Below, piece after piece: positions 36,382 through 45,041 of a stretch of DNA of 64,000 bases (the first letter of the stretch is position 1; the number at the start of each line of letters is the position of its first letter). The notes under the pieces are model-generated. The model made no database searches. It was given only the letters and a program-made list of their open reading frames with translations, and was not told the origin of the DNA. The DNA is taken from positions 1 to 64,000 of the forward strand of contig NZ_VRYN01000002.1 of assembly GCF_008124605.1 (NCBI RefSeq), written 5' to 3'. The translations under genes and the position numbers were made by a program. Source of the stretch: Halobacterium salinarum DSM 3754 (GTDB lineage: Archaea > Halobacteriota > Halobacteria > Halobacteriales > Halobacteriaceae).

Positions 36382-37485
36382 ATGGCGACGACGGGACGCA
36401 GCAGCAACGACAGCGACGGCGTGCGGGACGTCGCTGGCGTGGTGTCCGGTGCGGAGTTCGTCCGCGTGACAGCGGCGCCGACCGGCGGATGCGTTGTGGC
36501 CGCGGGACTGCTTGCCGGCGTCTGTGACGAGGTGGGCGTGCCCTCTCAGGTGCGCGTGGTATCCGAGCCACCGTCGCACAGCGGCGCTGCTGACGGTTCG
36601 CAGGCAGCCACGCCGACTGCGTCCCACGTGACCGTGGGCTGTGAGGCGGTGGCTGCCGACGCCTCCGTGACCGGCGTTGCGGACGCGTTCGCGCTCGCTC
36701 GCGAGGTCGGGACCCACCCGGATCCCGTCGTCACCGCTGCGGGCGCGGTCGCGGACGGCGTCGAGCCGCCCGCCGACGTGCGGGCGGCAGCCGAGGCGTG
36801 GACGCGCCGCCCGGGCGTCGGCGTTCCGACGGCCGACCTGGCCGCCGGGCTGGCGCATTCGACGCTCGTACACGCGTCGTTTTCCGGCGACGAGCAGGCA
36901 GCCGGGGCGTTCCTCGCCGAGCTCGGGCTCCCACCGGAGCCCGACGCGGCGGCGCGCCGACGGCTCGCGTCGGCGGTGGCCTTGGACGCCACCGCTGATG
37001 CGCCGCCGTGCGCCGCTGACGCGGTCCACGACGCGCTGCGTCCGCGCGCCACCCCGGACGGGATGATGGCGACCGTCGAGGGGTACGCCGACGTGTTGAA
37101 CGCGGTAGCGTGGGCAGCGCCCGGACACGGGGTCGCCCTGGGGCTCGGCGTTGCCGACCGCACCGCGGTGCTGGCGGCGTGGCAGGCACACGCAGCGCCG
37201 TCGCATGCGGCCGTCCGTGCGGCGTCGCTGGCGCGCCACCGCGGCGTCGTGGTTGCGGACGTCCCCACGGCCAGCCCGACCGTTGCACGGCTGCTCCGCG
37301 ACTATCGGGCCACGGAGCCGGCAGTGCTTGCGGTGGGCACGGAGACCGCTGCGCTCGCGACGACCGATGCCGACGCGCACGCCGTACTGCCGGGCAGTGT
37401 CGGGACCCGTCGGCGCGCCGTCACCACGCTCGGGGACAGCAGCGACGCGGACGCAGTGATCGAGACCGTGCGGGGTGGACTGTGA
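36382..37485 (+). CDS. RecJ/DHH-like protein lacking catalytic motifs
   Basis: This 367-residue protein sits where haloarchaeal genomes carry a RecJ-like gene between rps15 and pcc1. The fold is suggested by FVRVTAAPTGGCVVAAGLLA, which aligns by eye with the DHH motif I region (normally an HxDxDG core), and by GHGVALGLGVADRTAVL and the late VLPGSVGTRRRAV segments. The metal-binding aspartates of motif I are replaced by Ala, Pro, Thr and Gly, and no DHH triad is visible. It is therefore probably not a nuclease; a structural, Cdc45-like role is speculation. The start ATG 36382 is 4 bases after the rps15 stop. Confidence 0.65.
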   Translation: MATTGRSSNDSDGVRDVAGVVSGAEFVRVTAAPTGGCVVAAGLLAGVCDEVGVPSQVRVVSEPPSHSGAADGSQAATPTASHVTVGCEAVAADASVTGVADAFALAREVGTHPDPVVTAAGAVADGVEPPADVRAAAEAWTRRPGVGVPTADLAAGLAHSTLVHASFSGDEQAAGAFLAELGLPPEPDAAARRRLASAVALDATADAPPCAADAVHDALRPRATPDGMMATVEGYADVLNAVAWAAPGHGVALGLGVADRTAVLAAWQAHAAPSHAAVRAASLARHRGVVVADVPTASPTVARLLRDYRATEPAVLAVGTETAALATTDADAHAVLPGSVGTRRRAVTTLGDSSDADAVIETVRGGL

Positions 37486-37727
37486 CGCGCACGGCGACGA
37501 TCCGCACCGCCGTCGACACCCCGGCGTTGGTCGCTGCCTGCGTGCGCCCCGACAACACCGCGGAGATGACCACCACGGTCGACGACACCGGCGACACCGT
37601 CGTGACGCGCATCGAGCGCGCGGACACCGCAGGCATGCAGTCCACCGTCGACGACTACGTCGTGAACCTCACCGTTGCGGCGACGGTTGCACAGACAGCA
37701 AACCAACACACCACACATCAATCATGA
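37482..37727 (+). CDS. pcc1: KEOPS complex subunit Pcc1
   Basis: This 81-residue protein starts at GTG 37482, overlapping the upstream stop (GTGA). It has the Pcc1 pattern: a beta strand (ATIRTA), a helix with ACVRPDNTAEM, and MQSTVDDYVVNLTVAATVAQ toward the end. Pcc1 dimerises KEOPS, which makes the t6A modification of ANN-decoding tRNAs. It overlaps rps3ae by four bases (ATGA), linking tRNA modification to ribosomal protein synthesis. Confidence 0.85.
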   Translation: MTRTATIRTAVDTPALVAACVRPDNTAEMTTTVDDTGDTVVTRIERADTAGMQSTVDDYVVNLTVAATVAQTANQHTTHQS

Positions 37728-38344
37728 GCGAACGTTCAGTTTCCAAGCAGGACCAGGAGAAGCGGTGGTACACCGTGCTCGCGCCCGAGGAGTTCGACCG
37801 CGCGGAGCTCGGTGAGACCCTGGCAGAGGAGCCAGATCAAGTATACGACCGAACCATTCAGGCCGCACTGTCGGACATCCGGGACGGCGGTGACAACAAC
37901 ATCAAGCTGACCTTCCAGATCGACGACGTGGGCAGCGACAGCGCGTCCACGCAGTTCGTGCAGGCCGAGCTGACGCGGGACTACCAGCGCAGCCTCGTGC
38001 GCCGCGGGTCGTCGAAGGTCGCAGTGACGGTCACGGTGTTGACGACCGACGACTACCGCGTGCGCATCCAGCCGGTGGCGTACACCACCAAGCAGGCCGA
38101 CCAGAGCCAGCAGCACGCGATCCGGCGGACGATGATCGACCTCGTGGAGGAGGCCGGCGAGGAGCGCACCTTCGAGGCGCTTTTGAACTCCATCATCGAG
38201 GGACGGCTGTCGTCGGCGATCTACGACGAGGCGAACACGATCTACCCGCTTCGCCGCGTGGAAGTCGAGAAGGCGACCCTGGAAGCCCACCCCGAGGAGG
38301 TCCACGAGGAAGAGGAGACGGCAGTGGACTTCAGCGGCGAGTAA
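37724..38344 (+). CDS. rps3ae: Small-subunit ribosomal protein S3Ae (eS1)
   Basis: The 206-residue protein matches archaeal eS1/S3Ae: N-terminal KQDQEKRWYTVLAPEEFD, the strand LTFQIDDVGSDSASTQF, and the IYPLRRVEVEKATLEAHP segment near the end. It is a 30S platform protein shared with eukaryotes. It closes the rps15 operon and is followed by a T-rich terminator about 30 bases after the stop. Confidence 0.95.
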   Translation: MSERSVSKQDQEKRWYTVLAPEEFDRAELGETLAEEPDQVYDRTIQAALSDIRDGGDNNIKLTFQIDDVGSDSASTQFVQAELTRDYQRSLVRRGSSKVAVTVTVLTTDDYRVRIQPVAYTTKQADQSQQHAIRRTMIDLVEEAGEERTFEALLNSIIEGRLSSAIYDEANTIYPLRRVEVEKATLEAHPEEVHEEEETAVDFSGE

Positions 38345-38372
38345 CTCGCGGTCGCCGATCACACACACCTGG

Positions 38373-38378
38373 TTTTTT
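38373..38378 (+). terminator. T-tract after rps3ae
   Basis: TTTTTT follows the rps3ae stop by 28 bases, in a GC-rich context. Archaeal terminators are often simple T-runs; the tract also lies between convergent genes. Confidence 0.5.
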
Positions 38379-38404
38379 CGCGCGTCGACGCGTCGCCCAA
38401 GCGT

Positions 38405-38854
38405 TCAGTCGTCGACGATGAGTTTCCCGCGCATGCCGGCACCCTCGTGGGGGATGCAGAAGTAGTAGTACTCACCGGGAACAGTGAGCGTGACCTCGTA
38501 GGTGGCGCCGGGTGAGATGTTGCCGCCGCCCTCGACGTTGTCCTGCCAGGCGCGCCTGGCGTCCGGCTCAGTGTCGAAGCCGCCGGACGCGAAGTACGAC
38601 GCCCCCTCGGGCAGTCCGCTCCCATAGGCGGTGACGGTGTGGTTCCGGGAGCCCGTGTTCGCCCACGTGACCGTGTCACCGGCGGTCAGCTGGTGGGTGG
38701 CCATGTCTTCGTCCTCGACGGGCTCCTGTGGGACGAACCCGTTCGACACCATGCCGATGTCGTAGTCGGACTTCGAGACCGATGGGCCGATGCAGCCAGC
38801 CAACACGCCCACTGAAAGGGTGGTTCCGCCGGCGAGAAACGCCCGACGATGCAT
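38405..38854 (-). CDS. Blue copper (plastocyanin-like) lipoprotein
   Basis: This 149-residue copper protein has a short Tat lipoprotein signal (HRRAFLAGG, lipobox LAGC with C21). The domain carries ligands H72, C133, H136 and M141 (CIPHEGAGM). A longer loop with GGFDTEPDARRAW precedes the second half, not seen in the other halocyanin in this window, so the two proteins are paralogues of different subtypes. It likely carries electrons on the outer membrane face. The ATG at 38854 has a TATA box 23 bases upstream; longer upstream frames are ignored. Confidence 0.85.
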   Translation of the reverse strand: MHRRAFLAGGTTLSVGVLAGCIGPSVSKSDYDIGMVSNGFVPQEPVEDEDMATHQLTAGDTVTWANTGSRNHTVTAYGSGLPEGASYFASGGFDTEPDARRAWQDNVEGGGNISPGATYEVTLTVPGEYYYFCIPHEGAGMRGKLIVDD

Positions 38855-38876
38855 GTCACATGGTTGGGCTGTGGCG

Positions 38877-38885
38877 TATTTATTT
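38877..38885 (-). promoter_or_regulatory. TATA-like box of the copper protein gene
   Basis: On the minus strand this reads AAATAAATA, 23-31 bases before the ATG at 38854, indicating a leaderless transcript. Confidence 0.6.
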
Positions 38886-38950
38886 GCCGCGGTCGCGGGT
38901 GGGTCGCGGATGTAAACACGTAAGGACGGGCCACGTGTTTGGCGAGTCGT

Positions 38951-39628
38951 ATGCAACCGCGCTTCGTCGGTCGGTTAGGGGTGGCCGACGCCGTGACCAC
39001 GGCGAACGCGGCGCTGGGGTTTCTCGCGGTCGTCACGGCACCCAGCAACCCCCGGCTCGCCGCCCGGATCGTGCTGGTGGCGGCGATCGCCGACGGCCTC
39101 GATGGGGTTGTGGCGCGCCGCCTCGGCTCGACGCCGGCGGGCAAACACCTCGATTCGCTTGCCGACGTGGCGTCGTTCGGCGTTGCGCCGGCGTGCATCG
39201 TGGTCGCCGCCACGGGGAACACCTGGCAGGCGGGGGCACCGGTGGGGATCGGGGCGCTCGTCGTCGGGGCGGGGTTCGTCGCCAGCGCGGTCGTCCGGCT
39301 GGGCCTGTACACGGCCTACGACACCGGCCACGAGCACACGGAGGGCGTGCAGACAACGCTTGCCGCCACGCTGTTGGCGGCGGGCGTGCTCGCGGGCGTC
39401 GAGCAGCCGACGGTCATCGTTGGGGCTGCGGGGGTGCTGGCTGTGTTGATGGTGTCGACGATCGAGTACCCAGATCTGTTGGTTCGGGACGCGCTCGCGA
39501 TGGGCGTCGTGCAGGCGGGCGCGGTGGTTGCGCCGGCGGCGCTGGCGGGCGCGTTCCCGAAGGCGTTGCTCGGGTGGGCGGGCGCGTACCTGGTGTTCGC
39601 ACCGCGGTTCTACTGGCGAGCGGCGTAG
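38951..39628 (+). CDS. pssA: Archaetidylserine synthase (CDP-alcohol phosphatidyltransferase)
   Basis: The 225-residue integral membrane enzyme has the full family motif between residues 48 and 77: DGLDGVVARR, then GKHLDSLADVASFG, with D48, D51, D68 and D72 binding metals. About six hydrophobic segments follow. It transfers serine onto CDP-archaeol to form archaetidylserine, a step in polar lipid synthesis; subfamily choice rests on length and context, and another polar head group is possible. ATG 38951 is preferred over one 12 bases upstream. Confidence 0.8.
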   Translation: MQPRFVGRLGVADAVTTANAALGFLAVVTAPSNPRLAARIVLVAAIADGLDGVVARRLGSTPAGKHLDSLADVASFGVAPACIVVAATGNTWQAGAPVGIGALVVGAGFVASAVVRLGLYTAYDTGHEHTEGVQTTLAATLLAAGVLAGVEQPTVIVGAAGVLAVLMVSTIEYPDLLVRDALAMGVVQAGAVVAPAALAGAFPKALLGWAGAYLVFAPRFYWRAA

Positions 39629-39680
39629 CCAGCGCCCCCGAAGGGAAACGCTCATAGGCGCGCTGGCGGAACGCACGTGT

Positions 39681-40982
39681 ATGAGCGACGGGGACGAGGA
39701 ACCCGCGGAGACGACCGAGGAGGCCGGTGAGGCGGCGGACACGACTGCCGTTGATCCGGACACGCTTGAGTCCCGGCTGGACGACGCCGAGGCGGCGCTT
39801 GAGGCGGCCAGCACCGAGTCCGACCTCGACGACATCGAGGCCAGCCTCGACGCTGTCGCGGCCGACATCGAGGCCGCCGAGCTCCCCGAACCGGACGACG
39901 ACGACGAGGAGAGCCGCGAAGCGGCACTCACCGATCACCTCGCCGAGGTTCGCGACGGTGTCGACGACCAGCGCGGCCCGTACACCAGCGACGCCGCCGA
40001 GACCGTCGACGCCGCGCAGTCCACGATCGCGGAGACGCGGTGGACCGACCAGGGCGAAGACGACCTCGCGGCCGTCGTCGCCCAGTTCCGTGAGGCGGCC
40101 GGCGACGCCCTGGGGGAGACGTTCGACGAGACCGGTGATCTCGGTGCCGACCTTGCGGCGGTCAGTGAGCGGATCTCGGCGGCGGGGTTGGACGCCGACG
40201 CGGACGCGGACACCATCGAATCCCTGGTCGCGGCCACCGACAGCCTGGACGAGGGCGTCGCGGACGCCCAGGAGTGGGACGACCTCTCAGTCCGCCAGAA
40301 GCTCCGCGCGGAGGGGTATTATGAGGTGATGGGTGACAAGCACAAGGACTTCCCGCCGGAGTGGACCGCCCTCAAGCAGTGGGAGCAACGCGGGAACGTC
40401 GAGATGATCCTGCTGTGCATGGAGCATTTGGACGACTCGGAGTTCATGCAGCGCCACTGTCTGGACGCGCTGTTGCACGTCGCGAAGCCGGCGGCACTCG
40501 ACGCGGTCGGGCAACTGGCTGCCCGCCGGGACCCGAAAGCCATCGAGGTCGTGGGGAAGATCGGCGTCGAAGACGGCCTCGAACACATCGAGGAGTACGT
40601 GGCTGAGGACGGCAGCCCGAACCTCAGGACGACCGCGCTGAAGGCGGTCGGGGAGATCGGCAGTCGTGAGTCCACGCAGGTCGTCGCCGACCAGCTCGTC
40701 GCCGAGCGGGCCGACGTTCGCAGCCAGGCCGCCCGCGCGCTCGGACTGATCGGCGACACGCGCGCGATCGCGCCCCTCGTGGACATCCTGGAGAGCGACG
40801 ACTCCGAGACGGTGCGGGCGTCGGCGGCCTGGGCGCTCGTCCAGATCGGCACCGAGGCCGCGCTGGAGGCGGCCGCCGAGTACGCCGACGACCGGGCGTA
40901 CGTCGTCGAGCAGGAAGCCACGAAGGCCGTGACCGCGCTTGACCATCGTGACGCTGCCGACGCTTCGACGGGGAGCGCGTAA
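39681..40982 (+). CDS. HEAT-repeat protein with acidic N-terminal half
   Basis: The 433-residue soluble protein is in two halves. Residues 1-200 are extremely acidic and probably helical or coiled coil (repeated LDDAEAALEAAS-like stretches). From about residue 250 come HEAT/PBS-lyase-type repeats, for example TTALKAVGEIGSRE, SQAARALGLIGDTRAI and RASAAWALVQIGTEA, each about 30 residues. Such repeats form a scaffold for protein contacts. Between them is KHKDFPPEWTALKQWE. The partner is unknown. It lies 52 bases after pssA and 32 bases before the phospholipase D-fold gene, all on one strand. Confidence 0.8.
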   Translation: MSDGDEEPAETTEEAGEAADTTAVDPDTLESRLDDAEAALEAASTESDLDDIEASLDAVAADIEAAELPEPDDDDEESREAALTDHLAEVRDGVDDQRGPYTSDAAETVDAAQSTIAETRWTDQGEDDLAAVVAQFREAAGDALGETFDETGDLGADLAAVSERISAAGLDADADADTIESLVAATDSLDEGVADAQEWDDLSVRQKLRAEGYYEVMGDKHKDFPPEWTALKQWEQRGNVEMILLCMEHLDDSEFMQRHCLDALLHVAKPAALDAVGQLAARRDPKAIEVVGKIGVEDGLEHIEEYVAEDGSPNLRTTALKAVGEIGSRESTQVVADQLVAERADVRSQAARALGLIGDTRAIAPLVDILESDDSETVRASAAWALVQIGTEAALEAAAEYADDRAYVVEQEATKAVTALDHRDAADASTGSA

Positions 40983-41014
40983 GTTCAAGTAGGGACGCGC
41001 GGCCAGCAGGGCGT

Positions 41015-42559
41015 GTGTTCGCTCGATTGGCCGTGGCCGCGCTGCTCGCATCGACGACCATTGTGGGAGTGGCACCGAACCCGGCCAGCGACGGCGACGC
41101 CGGCGAGTTCGTGGTCGTCTCCTTCGGGACGCCCACGAACACGACCGGGTGGACGATCACCGACAGCCACCACCGCGCCGCGTTCCCGAACCGGACGCTC
41201 TCCGGAACCGTGGCGGTCTCAACCGCGCCGGCCACGACGAGGTCCCGGACGCCCCATCCGGTCGTCGAGGTGACCGGGTCGTTGTCGCTGTCGAACGCCG
41301 GCGACCGGGTCACGATCCGCACGCGACACAACCGGACCGTCGACGCGCTGTCGTACGGGCGTGCGCCCACGGCGGAGCGCTGGGACGGCGACACGTGGAC
41401 GCCGCTGGGGGCGACGGATTTCCCGCCGGTCACCGCGACGAACGTCTCGCTGTCGGCGTTCGTGCTCCCCGACGACCCCGGGCAGCCGGTGGCCGCGATC
41501 GCCGACGCCGACCGGCGGCTCTACCTGGCCGGCTACACGATCACGTCGACGCGCGTCACGGACGCGCTGGTGGCCGCCGCGAACGCCGGCGTGGACGTGC
41601 GGGTGCTCGTCGGCGGCAGCGTCGCCGGTGGCGTGCCCCGCGCCGAGATCACCCAGGCAGACCGGCTCAGTGCGGCGGGGGTAGACGTGCGCGTGCTTGG
41701 GGGTGAGCGCGCCCGCTATCGGTTCCACCACGCCAAGTACGTGGTCGCCGACGACCGCGCGGTCGTGCTCTCGGAGAACTGGAAGCCGTCCGGGAGCGGC
41801 GGCCACGCCAACCGCGGGTGGGGCGTGTCGGTGGCCGACGCTCGGCTGGCCGCCCACCTCGCGGCCGTGTTCCGCGCCGACACCGGGTGGCCGGACGCAC
41901 GGCCGTGGGCGGCGGCTCGGGACACCCTCACCGCCCGGAACCGGTCCGTGGCCTCCGGCGAGTTCGCCACCCGGTTCCCGCCGGTCACGACCCAGGCTGA
42001 CCGCGCGGTGGTGCACGTTGCACCGGACAACGCCCGCCAGGGCGTGCACGCGCTGCTCGACAACGCCACCGAGTCGGTGGTCGTCGAGCAGCCGCGCCTC
42101 GATCCACACGGCGAGTTCACGACCGCGCTCGTTGACGCGGCCAAGCGTGGGGTCCGGGTGCGCGTGCTGCTGTCGGGGCGGTGGTACAACGAAGCCCAGA
42201 ACCGCAACACGACCCGGCGACTGAACGCTGTTGCTGACGCCCACGAGCTGGATCTGGCGGCGGCGATCGTCGAGCCGCGGTCGCGCTTCGAGAAGGTGCA
42301 CGTGAAGGGCGCGGTCGTCGACGGCGAGCGCGCGGTCGTCGGCAGCCTGAACTGGAACACGCAGGCCGCCACGAAGAACCGGGAGGTGGTCGTGGTGATC
42401 GACGATCCCGCCGTCGCAACGTACTACGGGCGGGCGTTTCGCGCCGACTGGCGGGGCGGCGCGTGGCGGCTCCCGGTCGGCGTCGCGGTGGCGTGTTGTG
42501 TCGCCGTCACTGCCGGCCTGCTCGCGGCGGCCGCCCGCATCGAATTCGAGGCGGGTTAG
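41015..42559 (+). CDS. Secreted or membrane-anchored phospholipase D-fold protein with lamin-tail-like domain
   Basis: The protein has 514 residues and a GTG start. A hydrophobic signal segment (3-20) leads to an N-terminal domain resembling the lamin-tail beta fold (EFVVVSFG, GWTITDSHH, LSLSNAGDRVTI). Two phospholipase D-type HKD motifs follow: FHHAKYVVADDRAV and EKVHVKGAVVDGERAVVGSLNWN-like, each with the H and K of the catalytic pair. A C-terminal transmembrane helix is present. It could act on phosphodiester bonds outside the cell, such as extracellular DNA or lipids; substrate unknown. It ends with a 4-base convergent overlap with the S1-DHH nuclease gene. Confidence 0.8.
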   Translation: MFARLAVAALLASTTIVGVAPNPASDGDAGEFVVVSFGTPTNTTGWTITDSHHRAAFPNRTLSGTVAVSTAPATTRSRTPHPVVEVTGSLSLSNAGDRVTIRTRHNRTVDALSYGRAPTAERWDGDTWTPLGATDFPPVTATNVSLSAFVLPDDPGQPVAAIADADRRLYLAGYTITSTRVTDALVAAANAGVDVRVLVGGSVAGGVPRAEITQADRLSAAGVDVRVLGGERARYRFHHAKYVVADDRAVVLSENWKPSGSGGHANRGWGVSVADARLAAHLAAVFRADTGWPDARPWAAARDTLTARNRSVASGEFATRFPPVTTQADRAVVHVAPDNARQGVHALLDNATESVVVEQPRLDPHGEFTTALVDAAKRGVRVRVLLSGRWYNEAQNRNTTRRLNAVADAHELDLAAAIVEPRSRFEKVHVKGAVVDGERAVVGSLNWNTQAATKNREVVVVIDDPAVATYYGRAFRADWRGGAWRLPVGVAVACCVAVTAGLLAAAARIEFEAG

Positions 42560-44448
42560 CGCTGTGGGGCGCTCCGGAGGTCGGCGTCGAGTTCGGCGTC
42601 GGCCATCTTCTCGATGAGCGCGTCCAGCACCGCATCACGCATCCCGGGGACGAACCGGATCGAGCCGACGACCAGGTGGCCGCCGCCGGAGACGCCGGCC
42701 CCGGGGAGTTCGGCGTTGAGTTCTTCGACCATCGTGGGGATGTCCAGGCGCACCCCGTCCGACCGGAGCACCGCGAAGTCCGGGCCGTAGCCGATGGTGA
42801 TCACCGGCTCCCCGGTTTCCTCGACCTTGCGGTCGTGGATCTCGCCGGTTGTTTTCCCCGGCGCGGGGTACGTAAAGCGGTGGGCGTGGTTCTCCACGTC
42901 GATCCGGTAGAGGTTCGCGCCGCTGGCGACGCGCTCGTGTTCGACGTGGCTCCGCGTGGCGTCCAGTTGCTCGGCGACGGCTTCGCTGGCGAGCCGGTCG
43001 AGGAACGGCACGAGTTCGCGGTGGCGCTGCGCGTCGCCGTCCACGTTCAGGATGTCCGCGATGACCTGGGTGCCGTGGTCGTACCGGAGCATGTACGCCT
43101 CGTAATCGAGGGCCTCGCTCATCTGCTGGAGGAACGACTCGTCGTAGCCGGCGTCCCGGGCGAGGTCCAAGTAGTCGGTCATGGCGTCGGCCTTCGAGCG
43201 GTCCGAGAGGCCGGCAACCGCGGGCACGTGTTCGAGGTCGCTCGTGATCCCGGGGTAGATCATGCGCGCGAGCTCCACACACAGCATCCCGGTGGTGATG
43301 CGGTAGTCCTCGCCGTGCAGGTAGGGGTTGACGTGTTCGTCGACCAGCGGGTCGACGGCCCCCGGATCGGGGTGGTGGTGGTCGACGACGACGATCGGGA
43401 TGTCGTAGTTGTCCAGGGTCTTGTATGCGGGTGTGTCCTCTTCGGTGCTGCCGTTGTCAAGCATCAACAACAGCGGGAGCTTCTGGCCGTGGCGGGCGCG
43501 ATCCTCCAGCGCGAAGTTGAGGTCGCGGGTGGCGTCCTCCATCTCGTAGTAGGGGGCCTTGCTGGGGAGGCGCTTGAGGAGGTGGCGGGCGGCGTCCTCG
43601 TCCTGGTGGGTGTCCTCGATGAACTGCCGGAGGGCGTACTGCACCGGGAGGCTGGCGCACATGCCGTCGCCGTCTGCGTGGTGGCGCATCCGGATGGGAC
43701 GGCCCTCCAAGACCGCGCGGCGGAGTGTCCGCGCGACCGACCGGAGGTCCGGCAGGAGCTGTTCGAGCGCCGGCCAGTCGACGAGCGCGTCGACATCGAC
43801 GGGGTCTGCTTGTTCGGCCAGCGCCGCGTCGAGGCGGCGCGCGACGTCGGCGCTGTCGCCGCCCGACAGCACCTCGAAAGCGTCCACTTCGAGTTGGGTG
43901 GTTCCCTCGCGGTCGTCGGCGTCGCCGCTGACGTGGACGATGTCGCCGACCTCGACGCCGGGGTGGGCGCGCACGCCGGCGTCCTCGAAGGCGGTGCAGG
44001 GGATGGCGCTGGTTTCGTCGCGCACCCGGAACACCGTGGGGCCGGCGGTCTGCTTGATCTGGACGACCTCGCCCTCGATGTGGACGGTGTCTCCGATCCG
44101 GGACCCGACGGCGTCGGCGGTGGTGCGCTCGTAGGCGTGGCTGCGCTGTTCGGTCCGGTACTCCTCGGGGTCGACGAACTCGAAGCTCAGGTCGCCGTTG
44201 TCGCGGACGGCCGACAGGTGCACGATCACGTCGTCGTCGACCGCCAGGTCGGGATCGCCGGAGTACGTCGATTCGTGGATCAGTCCGGAGACGTGCTCGG
44301 AGAGGTCGACGAACGCGCCGTACTCCACGACACCGTTGACGGTGGCGTGGTAGTATTCGCCGGCTTCGACCTCCTGGGTGGTGCAGGAGGCGTCGAGACG
44401 GACGACGGTTGGCGCAGCGGCCTCATCGCCCACAGTGGCGTCAGTCAT
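42556..44448 (-). CDS. S1-domain DHH-family phosphoesterase (RecJ-like nuclease)
   Basis: A 630-residue protein: S1 RNA-binding domain (about 28-92), OB-fold nucleic-acid domain (about 112-195), DHH domain with motif I RHHADGDGM (H257, D259, D261) and a later VVVDHHHPDPG triad, and a C-terminal DHHA1-type domain with SGGGHLVVGSIRF. The catalytic motifs are complete, so it is likely an active exonuclease on single-stranded DNA or RNA. This contrasts with the motif-less RecJ-like protein at 36382. It is expressed from its own minus-strand promoter, 107 bases from the divergent JAMM gene. Confidence 0.88.
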   Translation of the reverse strand: MTDATVGDEAAAPTVVRLDASCTTQEVEAGEYYHATVNGVVEYGAFVDLSEHVSGLIHESTYSGDPDLAVDDDVIVHLSAVRDNGDLSFEFVDPEEYRTEQRSHAYERTTADAVGSRIGDTVHIEGEVVQIKQTAGPTVFRVRDETSAIPCTAFEDAGVRAHPGVEVGDIVHVSGDADDREGTTQLEVDAFEVLSGGDSADVARRLDAALAEQADPVDVDALVDWPALEQLLPDLRSVARTLRRAVLEGRPIRMRHHADGDGMCASLPVQYALRQFIEDTHQDEDAARHLLKRLPSKAPYYEMEDATRDLNFALEDRARHGQKLPLLLMLDNGSTEEDTPAYKTLDNYDIPIVVVDHHHPDPGAVDPLVDEHVNPYLHGEDYRITTGMLCVELARMIYPGITSDLEHVPAVAGLSDRSKADAMTDYLDLARDAGYDESFLQQMSEALDYEAYMLRYDHGTQVIADILNVDGDAQRHRELVPFLDRLASEAVAEQLDATRSHVEHERVASGANLYRIDVENHAHRFTYPAPGKTTGEIHDRKVEETGEPVITIGYGPDFAVLRSDGVRLDIPTMVEELNAELPGAGVSGGGHLVVGSIRFVPGMRDAVLDALIEKMADAELDADLRSAPQR

Positions 44449-44555
44449 CTTGTCTAGGGATTGGCGGCGGCAGTTTTAACTCCTGCGAGGTTCGGCCTCG
44501 GCTGTGCCGGCAGCGAGTCGGAACCCTCAACTTCAGCGGGCGCGGACACCACGGT

Positions 44556-45041
44556 ATGTTGTTCGGTGGCCGGCCGTCCGTACTCGGCATCGCCGAGGAC
44601 GCCCTGGAGTTCGCCCGGGAGGCGGCCCAGGACTCTCACCCCGACGAGTACCTCGGGCTGTTGCGGGCGACGCCCGCGTCGGCGTTCGATCTGGACGCCG
44701 ACGACGGATACGTCGTGACCGACGTGCTCGTGATCCCGGGCACCGAAACCAACCCCGTGAGCGCCACGTTCGGGTCGACACAGGTGCCCAACGACATGCG
44801 CAACGTCGGCAGCATCCACTCCCACCCCAACGGCGTGCTCGCGCCGTCGGACGCCGACCGGTCGATGTTCGGGAAGGGGCAACTCCACATCATCCTCGGC
44901 CACCCCTACGGGCCGGACTGCTGGCGGGCGTTCGACAGCGAGGGCGAACCCCGCACGACGACGGTGCTCGACGTCGACTTGCCGGACCCCGAGTCGTTTT
45001 TCGACTTCACACAGGCCGACATCGACGAGGAGTTAGAATGA
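44556..45041 (+). CDS. JAMM/MPN-domain metalloprotease (desampylase-like)
   Basis: This 161-residue protein is a complete JAMM metalloprotease. Zinc ligands H88, H90 and D101 lie in [16 protein letters not shown] and the catalytic glutamate is E31 in DEYLGLLR. Haloarchaeal JAMM enzymes remove ubiquitin-like SAMP proteins from targets, so desampylase activity is a reasonable inference. The start ATG 44556 fits the domain boundary. It overlaps ribL by four bases (ATGA), an operon joining a protease and a flavin enzyme. Confidence 0.85.
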   Translation: MLFGGRPSVLGIAEDALEFAREAAQDSHPDEYLGLLRATPASAFDLDADDGYVVTDVLVIPGTETNPVSATFGSTQVPNDMRNVGSIHSHPNGVLAPSDADRSMFGKGQLHIILGHPYGPDCWRAFDSEGEPRTTTVLDVDLPDPESFFDFTQADIDEELE

